DNA of 14,647 nucleotides from contig JAAPAA010000388.1 in assembly GCA_012274165.1 (NCBI GenBank), forward strand, positions 1 through 14,647, in the 5' to 3' direction. Shown one piece after another: positions 8,270-14,647 of this stretch. Made by a program: the position numbers and the translations under genes. Under the pieces are notes generated by a model that ran no database searches, was not told the DNA's origin, and saw only the letters and a program-made list of their open reading frames with translations. The DNA is from Thiobacillaceae bacterium. Its GTDB lineage: Bacteria; Pseudomonadota; Gammaproteobacteria; Burkholderiales; Thiobacillaceae. The first letter of the stretch is position 1. Each line of letters starts with the position of its first letter.

Positions 8270-9001
8270 GTGAGCAACAACTTTTGGCTGTTTAGGGCAT
8301 CTAGGACAATCGGCTTTGTATTGGCCTTGGGGCTCAGCACGAGTGTGTGCGCATCGTTATTCGGGTTCGGTGGCACAAGCTGGAAAGAAGAAGTGCTGCT
8401 CCACGATGGCAACAAGATAATTGTTGACCGGGCTGTAGATTATGGCGGTCGACATGAGCTTGGGCAAAGCCCTCCATTCAAAGAGCAGACCCTTACGTTT
8501 ACGTTGCCGCATACCAGCCAGCGCATCACTTGGAAAGACGAATACAGCGATGACGTGGGCAGTTCAAGCTTTAATCCCATGCTGGTGGAAGTGTTTGGGG
8601 ATAAAGCGTATGTGCTGGGTTCCCCGGTGAATTCACAGTCTTACTCCAAATGGGGCTGTCCCAATCCACCCTATGTGATTTTTAAATACCGAAACAAGGA
8701 ATGGAAGCGTATTCCATTGAGCGAACTGCCCGCCGAAGTTAGATTACCCAACCTCGTAATTTCTTCTCCGGACGACGTGGCAAAAAAAGCCAAGCATGGC
8801 TTTCTCTCAGTCGAAATGATCAAGCAGGAAAATGAAGGATTCAGCCAGCCTGAATTCCGCACAATCATGAGGGGACCAGTTGCAAATACTGGAATGGGTT
8901 GCTTGGTTCGAATCAAAGGAGGATGGGGGTCACCTGGTGGCTCAAAAGCCCCTGGAGGCCCATTTCTCCCTAAGCCAAGTGGCCTAAACAACAAGAATTG
9001 A
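8270..9001 (+). CDS. Secreted protein of unknown function
   Basis: I do not assign a function. The 243-aa product has a clear Sec signal peptide: a short N-region with Arg9 and Arg12, a hydrophobic core TIGFVLALGLSTSV and a probable signal peptidase I site after VCA (residue 28); Val before Cys27 argues against a lipoprotein. The mature part begins with a Gly/Phe stretch, then WKEEVLLHDGNKIIVDR, which looks like a beta-rich periplasmic domain, and NPPYVIFKYRNKEWKRIPLSELP in the middle. Two cysteines remain after cleavage (130 and 211). The last 27 residues form a Gly/Pro-rich tail (GGWGSPGGSKAPGGPFLPKP). Similar proteins with the KWEEEVLLHDG-type opening occur, from memory, as uncharacterised proteins in other betaproteobacteria. 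The DNA is visibly less GC-rich than its neighbours, with AT-ending codons, suggesting acquisition. It is probably a single-gene unit; start GTG. Confidence 0.85.
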   Translation: MSNNFWLFRASRTIGFVLALGLSTSVCASLFGFGGTSWKEEVLLHDGNKIIVDRAVDYGGRHELGQSPPFKEQTLTFTLPHTSQRITWKDEYSDDVGSSSFNPMLVEVFGDKAYVLGSPVNSQSYSKWGCPNPPYVIFKYRNKEWKRIPLSELPAEVRLPNLVISSPDDVAKKAKHGFLSVEMIKQENEGFSQPEFRTIMRGPVANTGMGCLVRIKGGWGSPGGSKAPGGPFLPKPSGLNNKN

Positions 9002-9059
9002 CGAGAACCATATTTCAATCAGATTGTTTAATTGATTGTCCGCTTCTCGAAATGGCGAG

Positions 9060-9085
9060 CGTCTCTTCAGGGTCGATTTGAGACG
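9060..9085. terminator. Weak inverted repeat in convergent gap, possible terminator
   Basis: CGTCTC (9060-9065) and GAGACG (9080-9085) form a 6-bp stem with a 14-nt loop. It lies between the converging unknown-protein gene and the fimV-like gene, where a bidirectional terminator would be expected. There is no clear T-run on either side, so the call is tentative. The rest of the 180-nt gap (9002-9181) is AT-richer and shows nothing else I recognise. Confidence 0.25.
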
Positions 9086-9181
9086 ATCAAACACTACAAA
9101 ATCGACAATGCGTTAATGCCATGACAACGCACTGCTGCTTGCAGGAAGTAGGGAGGGAAGGTGGCGGTTTGCTGAAGCCTG

Positions 9182-10702
9182 TTACTCAGGTTTCTGTAAG
9201 GGCCGGGTGTCGTGGGCGATACTGCGCAACAGCAGAATGTCGCGATAGGCGCCCGGTTCAAAGCCGATCCGGGTGCCGCCGCGATGGTCGAAAACCAGAT
9301 CCTCAAAAAAAGCCTTGACGTCCGGTGTGTTCCACACGTGCACCAGTTGCTCCAGCAAGTGGGGATAGGCCTCCAGCCCCTGGCCATTTTCGCCTTCGCT
9401 GAAAAAAGCGCGGCCATCGAGGTTGACGTTAAAGTAACGCCGGCACTCTGTGCTGGCTGCGACATAGCCAGCGGTATCGCCCGCACGGTGCAACAGATCG
9501 AGCAGCAGCAGCCACGGCACCGGCGATTCGGTCGGCGATTCGCGCAAGTGCTCCTGCAATAAATGAATCGCGAGTTCGCTGTGTCCATGAGCCATGAACA
9601 CTTCGGCCTGATCCAGAATATCCTCTTTAAGCTCCGTACCCACATCGATGGGTGGCGCGGCCATTTCCGGCATCCGCTGTGGGACTGGCGACATGGACGC
9701 CGAATCCGTTGCAGAAAACGCATCCGCAGGGCGGGTGGCCGGCTGCATCCATGTATCGTCTCCGAAATGGACAGTCTGCGGACGACGGCGCCGACGCAAC
9801 CCGACCACCAGTGCGCCAGCCCCCGCCAGCAAGCCAATGGCCAGCAGATACAACAGCCAATGGGTGGGCGGCTTCGCTGGCGGCGGCGTGACCGCGACAG
9901 GGATGGCCTCGCGTGATGCGCGCGCAAGTTGGGCATTGCGCTGCTGCAATGCCGTCAACTGTGCTTCCAGATACGCAAGTCTACGGTTGAGTGCCGTATT
10001 TTCATCGGACAGATCGGTGGGGCTAAGGGATTCCGCACGCGGCTGACTCTGGTCGGACAGGGTGGTGTCGAGACGCAGCGCCAGTGGAGCGCTGACGCCC
10101 CCGTGCTTGCCCGACAGCACCAGACGCGGCCTCGTTGCCGGCGCAGGATGAACAGGCTGCGTCGCGGGCAAGCTCGAACTTGTGGCAATCGCGCGTGCAG
10201 GCGCCGAGGAGGCACGCCTGACATGCGCCTGACGGCGGCGCGCGGCGGGTGCTGGTGCTGGTGCTGCTGCGGGCGACGCAAGCGGCGCGGACGCCGTTGC
10301 TGTCGCTGCGCTGGGGAGATCCTGGCTGCCTGCCGATTCCACCCGCACGGGCGGGTCGAGCAGCACCGCATACTCCCGTTGCAGATGCGCCTCGCAGTCG
10401 GATATCAGCACGAACTGCGTCACCGGATCGCTCACACTCTGGGTCGTGCGGATATGTAACAGCGTCTGACTGCCAAGCTGTTCAATACTCAACTGGGCAT
10501 GCAACAAGGGGGCAATGCTGCCCGCGCTGCTCCCCAGGCTGAGGCAGTCCGGGGTGGTCACGGGCGTGGCATCAATCAGGGGGACGACAAGATGCAGTGG
10601 CTGCCCCAGGTACGAGCGCACGCTGATATCGCCCAGCCCGAGGGCAGCAGCGAAACCGGCATGGCACAGACTCAGCAGGAGGCAGACAGATTTAAGATTC
10701 AC
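9182..10702 (-). CDS. FimV-like membrane protein
   Basis: FimV-family proteins connect peptidoglycan, type IV pilus/secretion machinery and polar signalling. The 506-aa product has a signal peptide (cleavage near FAA, residues 17-19), then the FimV N-terminal domain opening LGLGDISVRSYLGQPLHLVVPL, with Cys52 and Cys103. Next come an Ala/Pro-rich linker (about 130-195), a heptad-like coiled coil (about 232-263: ENTALNRRLAYLEAQLTALQ) and one transmembrane segment (282-302) followed by five arginines (stop-transfer, C-terminus inside). The cytoplasmic part has TPR-like helices near 360-420 (EDILDQAEVFMAHGHSELAI). It is shorter than the usual FimV (often 800-1000 aa) and is not beside leuB/asd/truA, so it is probably a paralogue. 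No LysM motif is evident. The start is GTG at 10702; the ribosome binding site is weak. Confidence 0.8.
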   Translation of the reverse strand: MNLKSVCLLLSLCHAGFAAALGLGDISVRSYLGQPLHLVVPLIDATPVTTPDCLSLGSSAGSIAPLLHAQLSIEQLGSQTLLHIRTTQSVSDPVTQFVLISDCEAHLQREYAVLLDPPVRVESAGSQDLPSAATATASAPLASPAAAPAPAPAARRRQAHVRRASSAPARAIATSSSLPATQPVHPAPATRPRLVLSGKHGGVSAPLALRLDTTLSDQSQPRAESLSPTDLSDENTALNRRLAYLEAQLTALQQRNAQLARASREAIPVAVTPPPAKPPTHWLLYLLAIGLLAGAGALVVGLRRRRRPQTVHFGDDTWMQPATRPADAFSATDSASMSPVPQRMPEMAAPPIDVGTELKEDILDQAEVFMAHGHSELAIHLLQEHLRESPTESPVPWLLLLDLLHRAGDTAGYVAASTECRRYFNVNLDGRAFFSEGENGQGLEAYPHLLEQLVHVWNTPDVKAFFEDLVFDHRGGTRIGFEPGAYRDILLLRSIAHDTRPLQKPE

Positions 10703-10807
10703 GCGATCAGAGGCTTAGGCAAAACACTTCATGTATTCCGGCTGAAAACCCTGTAACTTTAGGCAGCACCCGCATATTGGCATGCTTTTGGTTTGAGTGC
10801 AGCCGAA

Positions 10808-11185
10808 TTAACCCAACAGGACCATAACCCACACGACCACGACGTTAACCAGCGCGATCATGACTGCCGCACTGCCCATATCCTTGGCACGTTTGATGAG
10901 CGCATGGTGTTCCAGCGAAATACGATCGACCGCCGCCTCAAGCGCTGAATTCAGCAATTCGACCATCAGCACGCCCAGCACAGCGGCAATCATCAGCGCG
11001 CGCTCGACCCCGGTTCCGCCCAGATACACCGCCAGCGGAATCAGCAACAGCGCCAGAAACACCTCTTGACGAAACGCGTCCTCGTGCTTGAAAGCGGCAC
11101 ACAGCCCGTCCCAGGTATAGCGGGCGGCATTCAACACACGCCGCAAACCCGTTTTCCCCTTGTAGGGGCTAACCGGATCGGTCAT
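10808..11185 (-). CDS. dgkA: Diacylglycerol kinase
   Basis: Small integral inner-membrane enzyme that phosphorylates diacylglycerol to phosphatidate, recycling the by-product of membrane-derived oligosaccharide or LPS modification. The 125-aa product has the family signature E-L-L-N-S-A-L-E-A-A-V-D at residues 76-87, preceded by an amphipathic N-terminus (YTWDGLCAAFKHEDAFRQE). Three hydrophobic segments lie at about 42-56, 62-80 and 105-124. The length fits E. coli DgkA (122 aa). Its ATG (11183-11185) overlaps the gcvPB stop (ATGA), so it is probably translated from the gcvPB message even though the functions are unrelated. The 105-nt gap after it holds no clear terminator. Confidence 0.96.
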   Translation of the reverse strand: MTDPVSPYKGKTGLRRVLNAARYTWDGLCAAFKHEDAFRQEVFLALLLIPLAVYLGGTGVERALMIAAVLGVLMVELLNSALEAAVDRISLEHHALIKRAKDMGSAAVMIALVNVVVVWVMVLLG

Positions 11186-12633
11186 TCGACAGCGTGATAC
11201 GCCAGATCAAGTTCGCGCGCCGCCTTGACGTCGTCGAGCCGCCGTACCGGCAGACTGTAGGGCGCGCCCTTCACCAGGTCGGGATTGGTTTCGGCTTCGT
11301 GCTTGATGGTTTTCATCGCCTCGATAAAGCCATCGAGCGTTTCGCGGCTTTCGGTTTCGGTCGGTTCGATCAGCAGGCACTCCGGCACCAGTAACGGAAA
11401 ATAAGTGGTGGGTGCGTGATAACCGTAATCGAGCAATCGCTTGGCGAAGTCCATGGCCGACACGCCGGTGGCATCCTTCAGCTTTTTCAGCGTGACGATG
11501 AACTCATGGCTGGCGCGGCGCTCGGGGAAGGCCAGATCAAAGCCTGCCTTGCGCAATTCCGCCATCAGATAATTGGCATTGAGCGTGGCGTATTCGGCGA
11601 CACGGTGCATGCCCTCGCCGCCTAGCAGGCGCGCATAAATATAGGCGCGCATCAACACCCCCGCATTGCCCATGTTGGCCGACAGGCGGCCGATCGATTG
11701 CGGCAGGTCAGTCTCGGTCGCCAGCCGGTACAAGCCGTTGTCGTTCAGCACCAGCGGAATCGGCATGAAAGGCAACAACCGCTCGGCCACGCCCACCGGG
11801 CCCGCGCCCGGTCCGCCGCCGCCGTGCGGGGTGGAAAAGGTCTTGTGCAGGTTCATGTGGATGACGTCGAAACCCATGTCGCCGGGACGCACCTTGCCGA
11901 GAATCGCGTTCAGGTTGGCGCCGTCGTAATACAGCAGGCCGCCGGCGTCGTGAACGATTTTCTGGATATCGGCGATGGTCTTCTCGAATACGCCCAGCGT
12001 CGACGGGTTGGTCAGCATCAGCCCGGCGGTGTGCGGGCCGACCGCGGCTTTCAATGCGGCAAGATCGACGCTGCCGGTGCTGTCGGTGGGAATTTCCTTC
12101 ACCGTGTAGCCGCACATCGTCGCGGTTGCAGGGTTGGTGCCGTGGGCTGCGTCGGGAACAATGATTTCGCGGCGCGCCATATCGCCGCGCGCGTCGTGGT
12201 AGGCGCGGATCATCGCCACCCCGGCGAATTCGCCGTGCGCCCCCGCCATCGGCGCCATCGACACGCCGGCCATGCCGGTCACGTCTTTGAGCATTTCCTG
12301 CAGTTCGTACATGCTGGCGAGGAAGCCCTGCCCCGTCTCGTCCGGACTCGCTGGATGGCGCGCCAGGAACTGCGGCAGCATCGCCAGCGAATTGCACGCG
12401 CGCGGGTTGTACTTCATGGTGCACGAGCCGAGCGGATAGAACTGCGTGTCGATCGAGAAATTCTTTTGCGACAGGCGCGTGTAGTGGCGCACCACGTCGA
12501 GCTCGGATACCTCGGGCAGCGCCGGCGCAGCCTTGCGGCGCAGCGCAGCGGGCAGATCGTCAAGGTTGCCGCCAGCAGCGGGGAGTTGCGAGGTGGCCGT
12601 GCGGCCGGGACGAGAATGGTCGAATATCAGCAT
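11182..12633 (-). CDS. gcvPB: Glycine dehydrogenase (decarboxylating) subunit 2
   Basis: C-terminal half of the split P-protein of the glycine cleavage system. With GcvPA it decarboxylates glycine using pyridoxal phosphate and loads the aminomethyl group on the lipoyl arm of GcvH. The 483-aa product opens with MLIFDHSRPGR, the usual GcvPB N-terminus, which fixes the ATG at 12631-12633. YPLGSCTMKYNPR and the PLP lysine in MNLHKTFSTPHGGGGPGAG (Lys264, codon 11842-11844) are present, as are PTTYFPLLVPECLLIEPTETES near the end. There is no Shine-Dalgarno: the 7 nt upstream of the ATG run straight into the palindromic element at 12641-12735. gcvPA is not adjacent, being separated by tpx and a small gene. 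The TGA overlaps the dgkA ATG. Confidence 0.97.
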   Translation of the reverse strand: MLIFDHSRPGRTATSQLPAAGGNLDDLPAALRRKAAPALPEVSELDVVRHYTRLSQKNFSIDTQFYPLGSCTMKYNPRACNSLAMLPQFLARHPASPDETGQGFLASMYELQEMLKDVTGMAGVSMAPMAGAHGEFAGVAMIRAYHDARGDMARREIIVPDAAHGTNPATATMCGYTVKEIPTDSTGSVDLAALKAAVGPHTAGLMLTNPSTLGVFEKTIADIQKIVHDAGGLLYYDGANLNAILGKVRPGDMGFDVIHMNLHKTFSTPHGGGGPGAGPVGVAERLLPFMPIPLVLNDNGLYRLATETDLPQSIGRLSANMGNAGVLMRAYIYARLLGGEGMHRVAEYATLNANYLMAELRKAGFDLAFPERRASHEFIVTLKKLKDATGVSAMDFAKRLLDYGYHAPTTYFPLLVPECLLIEPTETESRETLDGFIEAMKTIKHEAETNPDLVKGAPYSLPVRRLDDVKAARELDLAYHAVE

Positions 12634-12640
12634 GGTTTTC

Positions 12641-12735
12641 AGGGGTCAGGATTCAGGATTCAGGGGCCAGGAAAAACCGGAATCGGACTGGCGCAGCCAA
12701 GCCGCTCCACCCCTGATCCCTGAATCCTGACCCCT
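12641..12735. repeat. Palindromic intergenic element built of 7-bp units
   Basis: Left arm 12641-12666 and right arm 12710-12735 are inverted repeats matching at 24 of 26 positions; the first 17 (AGGGGTCAGGATTCAGG) are perfect. Both arms split into 7-bp units: left AGGGGTC, AGGATTC, AGGATTC, AGGGGCC; right (reverse complement) AGGGGTC, AGGATTC, AGGGATC, AGGGGTG. The loop (12667-12709, 43 nt) contains a smaller hairpin TGGC-gca-GCCA at 12689-12699. The element takes up nearly all of the 110-nt tpx-gcvPB gap, 8 nt from the tpx stop and 7 nt from the gcvPB ATG. It has no coding capacity. It is probably a dispersed REP/MITE-like sequence that forms a strong RNA hairpin; a role as terminator or attenuator is possible. 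Confidence 0.85.
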
Positions 12736-12743
12736 CGTCCCTT

Positions 12744-13238
12744 TTATTTCAAAGCAGCCAGTGCCGCGTCGTAATTCGGCTCCTGCTTGATCTCGGGTAC
12801 GAGTTCGGCATGCAGCACCTTATTGTTTTCATCGAGCACCACCACCGCACGCGCAGTCACGCCAGCCAGAGGGCCGGAGGTGATATCGACGCCGTAGTTG
12901 CGCTTGAATTCCGCGCCGCCACGCATGGTCGACAGCGTCACTGCATTCTTGGTGCCTTCGGCAGTGCAAAAACGGCCTTGCGCAAACGGCAGGTCGGCGG
13001 AAATCACCATCAGCACGGCACCGTTGAGCGCCGCATCGTTGAATTTTTTGGTCGATGTCGCGCACACGCCGGTATCCAGGCTCGGCACGATGTTCAGCAG
13101 CTTTTTCTTGCCGGCGAAATCAGCCAGTGAAACGTCAGACAAATCACCGCTGACCAGTTTGAAATCCGGCGCAATGTCGCCGACTTTGGGGAAGCTGCCG
13201 GATACATCGATGGGGGTACCGCCTAATGTGACTGCCAT
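12744..13238 (-). CDS. tpx: Thiol peroxidase Tpx (atypical 2-Cys peroxiredoxin)
   Basis: Reduces hydrogen peroxide and organic peroxides with thioredoxin as donor; usually periplasmic or cytoplasmic. The 164-aa product has the Tpx layout: VTLGGTPIDVSGSFPKVGD at the N-terminus, the peroxidatic cysteine Cys59 in PSLDTGVCATST, and the resolving cysteine Cys91 in LPFAQGRFCTAEG, spaced as in Tpx. The start at 13238 is chosen over the in-frame ATG at 13403 because a strong Shine-Dalgarno (AAGGAGAG) lies 6 nt upstream, the length matches the family (about 165 aa), and the longer version would overlap the DUF3144-like gene with unrelated residues. It lies between that gene and gcvPB. Confidence 0.96.
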   Translation of the reverse strand: MAVTLGGTPIDVSGSFPKVGDIAPDFKLVSGDLSDVSLADFAGKKKLLNIVPSLDTGVCATSTKKFNDAALNGAVLMVISADLPFAQGRFCTAEGTKNAVTLSTMRGGAEFKRNYGVDITSGPLAGVTARAVVVLDENNKVLHAELVPEIKQEPNYDAALAALK

Positions 13239-13244
13239 GATTAA

Positions 13245-13252
13245 CTCTCCTT
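13245..13252 (-). promoter_or_regulatory. Shine-Dalgarno site of tpx
   Basis: On the minus strand AAGGAGAG stands 6 nt before the ATG at 13236-13238. It is the best ribosome binding site in the window and sets the tpx start. Confidence 0.8.
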
Positions 13253-13268
13253 GAATAAATCGATTAAA

Positions 13269-13298
13269 CGCAGGGTGCAGTAGCGATTGCGCCCTACG
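13269..13298. repeat. REP-like hairpin overlapping the stop of the DUF3144-like gene
   Basis: 13269-13279 (CGCAGGGTGCA) pairs with 13288-13298 (TGCGCCCTACG) with one mismatch and one G-T wobble, leaving an 8-nt loop (GTAGCGAT). The TAG stop of the small gene (13294-13296, minus strand) is inside the second arm. The shape and sequence (AGGGTGCA...TGCGCCCT) resemble dispersed intergenic repeats I know from proteobacterial genomes. There is no T-run, so it is unlikely to be a strong intrinsic terminator; it could stabilise or attenuate the message upstream of tpx. Confidence 0.6.
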
Positions 13299-13581
13299 CG
13301 CCGGTGTCCTTGTCATAACGAGCCAGGTGCTCATCAATGTTCTCGCGCAGCATTTTTTCGTATTCCGCCAGAAAATAGGCGATTGCGGATTCTTTCTCTG
13401 CAATCAACTGCGCCTTGCTCTCTGTTGCCGCTGTGATGACGAAGGCATTGAATCGCGCTGCCGCAAATAGCGCACTTGCGCTTACCCGACTGGGCTTCAC
13501 CTCGTTCAGGTGGGTATTGGCCAGCTGAATAAACGAATCAGCCAGATCCCAGAATTGCTTGTCGCGTGGCACATCACTCAT
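13294..13581 (-). CDS. Small DUF3144-like protein of unknown function
   Basis: The 95-aa acidic, helical, cytoplasmic protein has no signal peptide or membrane segment. FWDLADSFIQLAN near residues 10-22 and SALFAAARFNAFVITAA near 36-52 match my memory of the DUF3144 family, a small uncharacterised proteobacterial group; the assignment is by recall of the AAARFNAFV core and should be checked. The C-terminal third (AIAYFLAEYEKMLRENIDEHLARY) looks like one long amphipathic helix. The ATG at 13579-13581 has GGAG a few nt upstream, and the gene starts 12 nt after the gcvPA stop, so it is probably co-transcribed with gcvPA. Its stop lies in a hairpin, 55 nt before tpx. Confidence 0.8.
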   Translation of the reverse strand: MSDVPRDKQFWDLADSFIQLANTHLNEVKPSRVSASALFAAARFNAFVITAATESKAQLIAEKESAIAYFLAEYEKMLRENIDEHLARYDKDTGA

Positions 13582-13593
13582 TTTCAGCTCCAG

Positions 13594-14647
13594 CTAACTC
13601 TTGTACGCGCACGGCGGTGCTTCGCGACGTTTCGACAGGATACGTTCCATGTGTTGCGCGTAGTGGTCAAGGTCGGCAACAGTTTTGGTTTCGGTGACGC
13701 ACACCAGAATCGCCTGCCCGAGCTCGGGATACCAGCCGGAAATATCCAGTCCGCCGAGGATGCCCTGCGCCTGCAGTGCGCGCAGCACGTCTTTTGCGTT
13801 GTCCTTGATTTGGAGCACGACTTCGTGGAAATACGGCGCAGCAAACGCGCGTGTCACGCCAGGAATCGCCGCCAGCTTGTCGGCCAGCGCAACCGTATTG
13901 GCGTGGCTGGCCGAGGCGACTTTCGCCAGACCCTGCGGCCCCAGCAGCGCCATGTACTGGGTGGCGGCGGTGACGACCAGCCCCTGGTTGGTACAGATGT
14001 TCGAGGTGGCCTTGGAACGGCGGATGTGCTGCTCGCGCGCCTGCAGCGTCAGCGAAAAGCCAGGCTTGCCGTCGAGGTCGACGGTGCGGCCGACGATGCG
14101 CCCCGGCATCTGGCGCACGAATTCCTGACGGCAGCACATGAAGCCGAAGTACGGTCCGCCCGAAGCCATCGGCGCGCCCAGCGGCTGGCCTTCGCCCACG
14201 GCGATGTCGGCGCCGGTCTGCCCCCAGTTGCCGGGCGCTTCCAGCACCGCCAGCGTGGTGGGGTTGATCAGCGCGATGGCCAAGGCGCCCTTGTCGTGCG
14301 CCCAGTCGGTCAGCGCGTGGACGTCTTCGAGCACGCCGAAGAAGTTGGGCTGCGGGATGACGAGACCAGCGAATGCGCCCGGATCGGCCGGTAGCACGGT
14401 CTGGCCAGTGACCGCGTCATACTCGAGTTCGACCAGTTCGATGCCCTGGTTCTTCACCGTGGTGTTGACCACGCGGCGGTAGATCGGGTGCACCGTCTTC
14501 GGCACCAGCACGCGGCGCGAGGTCTTGTGCGAACGGACCGCCATCAGCACCGCTTCGGCCAGCGCCGAGGCACCGTCGTATAGGGACGCATTCGACACGT
14601 CGAGCCCGGTCAGCCGGGTCATCATGGTCTGGTATTCGTAGATCAGC
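13594..14647 (-). CDS. gcvPA: Glycine dehydrogenase (decarboxylating) subunit 1, partial (5' end outside window)
   Basis: N-terminal half of the split P-protein of the glycine cleavage system, partner of GcvPB. The frame stays open to the window edge; the ATG pair near 14620-14625 is internal, since the codons before it read LIYEYQT, typical of the family (LIYEYQTMM-x-x-LTGL). About 350 residues are visible of an expected 440-460. Characteristic pieces are NASLYDGASALAEAVLMA, VPKTVHPIYRRVV, AVLEAPGNWGQTGADIAVGEGQPLG, GGPYFGFMCCRQEFVRQMPGRIVG, and ATSNICTNQGL. The stop is TAG at 13594-13596. gcvT and gcvH, if linked, would be to the right. Confidence 0.96.
   Translation of the reverse strand, partial: LIYEYQTMMTRLTGLDVSNASLYDGASALAEAVLMAVRSHKTSRRVLVPKTVHPIYRRVVNTTVKNQGIELVELEYDAVTGQTVLPADPGAFAGLVIPQPNFFGVLEDVHALTDWAHDKGALAIALINPTTLAVLEAPGNWGQTGADIAVGEGQPLGAPMASGGPYFGFMCCRQEFVRQMPGRIVGRTVDLDGKPGFSLTLQAREQHIRRSKATSNICTNQGLVVTAATQYMALLGPQGLAKVASASHANTVALADKLAAIPGVTRAFAAPYFHEVVLQIKDNAKDVLRALQAQGILGGLDISGWYPELGQAILVCVTETKTVADLDHYAQHMERILSKRREAPPCAYKS

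Noticed and set aside
9016..9038. CAATCA...TGATTG inverted repeat in the convergent gap
   Set aside because: AT-only weak stem with a long loop; no terminator character.
11698..12723. 341-aa open frame antisense to gcvPB
   Set aside because: Covers the conserved gcvPB coding sequence and the palindrome; His/Arg-rich translation typical of an antisense shadow.
12744..13403. A longer, 219-aa form of Tpx starting at 13403
   Set aside because: The extra 55 residues overlap the DUF3144-like gene in another frame, match nothing in Tpx, and the strong Shine-Dalgarno lies before 13238.
13510..14394. 294-aa open frame antisense to gcvPA
   Set aside because: Shadow of gcvPA, which has clear family motifs on the other strand.

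Overview
The window is an almost fully coding stretch of a high-GC Gram-negative chromosome. The gene order leuS-lptE-holA-proA-nadD-rsfS-rlmH-maf-rng, the split P-protein of the glycine cleavage system (gcvPA and gcvPB as separate genes) and the FimV-like protein point to a betaproteobacterium, probably of the Nitrosomonadales/Thiobacillaceae type. That assignment is inference from gene content and order; there is no rRNA or other direct taxonomic marker. Both ends cut through genes: leuS on the left lacks its 5' part and gcvPA on the right lacks its 5' part.

Positions 1-8109 (plus strand) form one tightly packed series: leuS, lptE, holA, proA, nadD, rsfS, rlmH, maf, rng and a HhH-GPD DNA glycosylase. 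Most junctions are 4-nt stop/start overlaps or near-abutments, so the genes are probably co-transcribed and partly translationally coupled. The functions are housekeeping: leucyl-tRNA charging, LPS export, clamp loading, proline and NAD synthesis, ribosome silencing, 23S rRNA methylation, non-canonical nucleotide clean-up, RNA processing and base-excision repair. The last gene is broken by a one-base loss at the codons for its catalytic aspartate region.

Positions 8110-9181 are a less GC-rich accessory patch with one secreted protein of unknown function, flanked by non-coding DNA. It ends in a convergent gap facing the minus-strand genes.

Positions 9182-14647 (minus strand; read from the right) hold gcvPA (partial), a small DUF3144-like protein, tpx (thiol peroxidase), gcvPB, dgkA and a FimV-like membrane protein. 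Two inverted-repeat elements sit in the gaps. One is a REP-like hairpin covering the stop codon of the DUF3144-like gene. The other is a 95-nt palindrome with arms made of 7-bp units, which fills almost the whole tpx-gcvPB gap and lies 7 nt from the gcvPB start codon. The two halves of glycine decarboxylase, usually adjacent, are thus separated by two unrelated genes and a hairpin element.

I find no rRNA, tRNA, CRISPR array, transposase, integrase, or toxin/defence system. The items most worth a second look are the palindrome, the split gcvP locus, the glycosylase frameshift and the unknown secreted protein. I see no convincing new multi-gene system.
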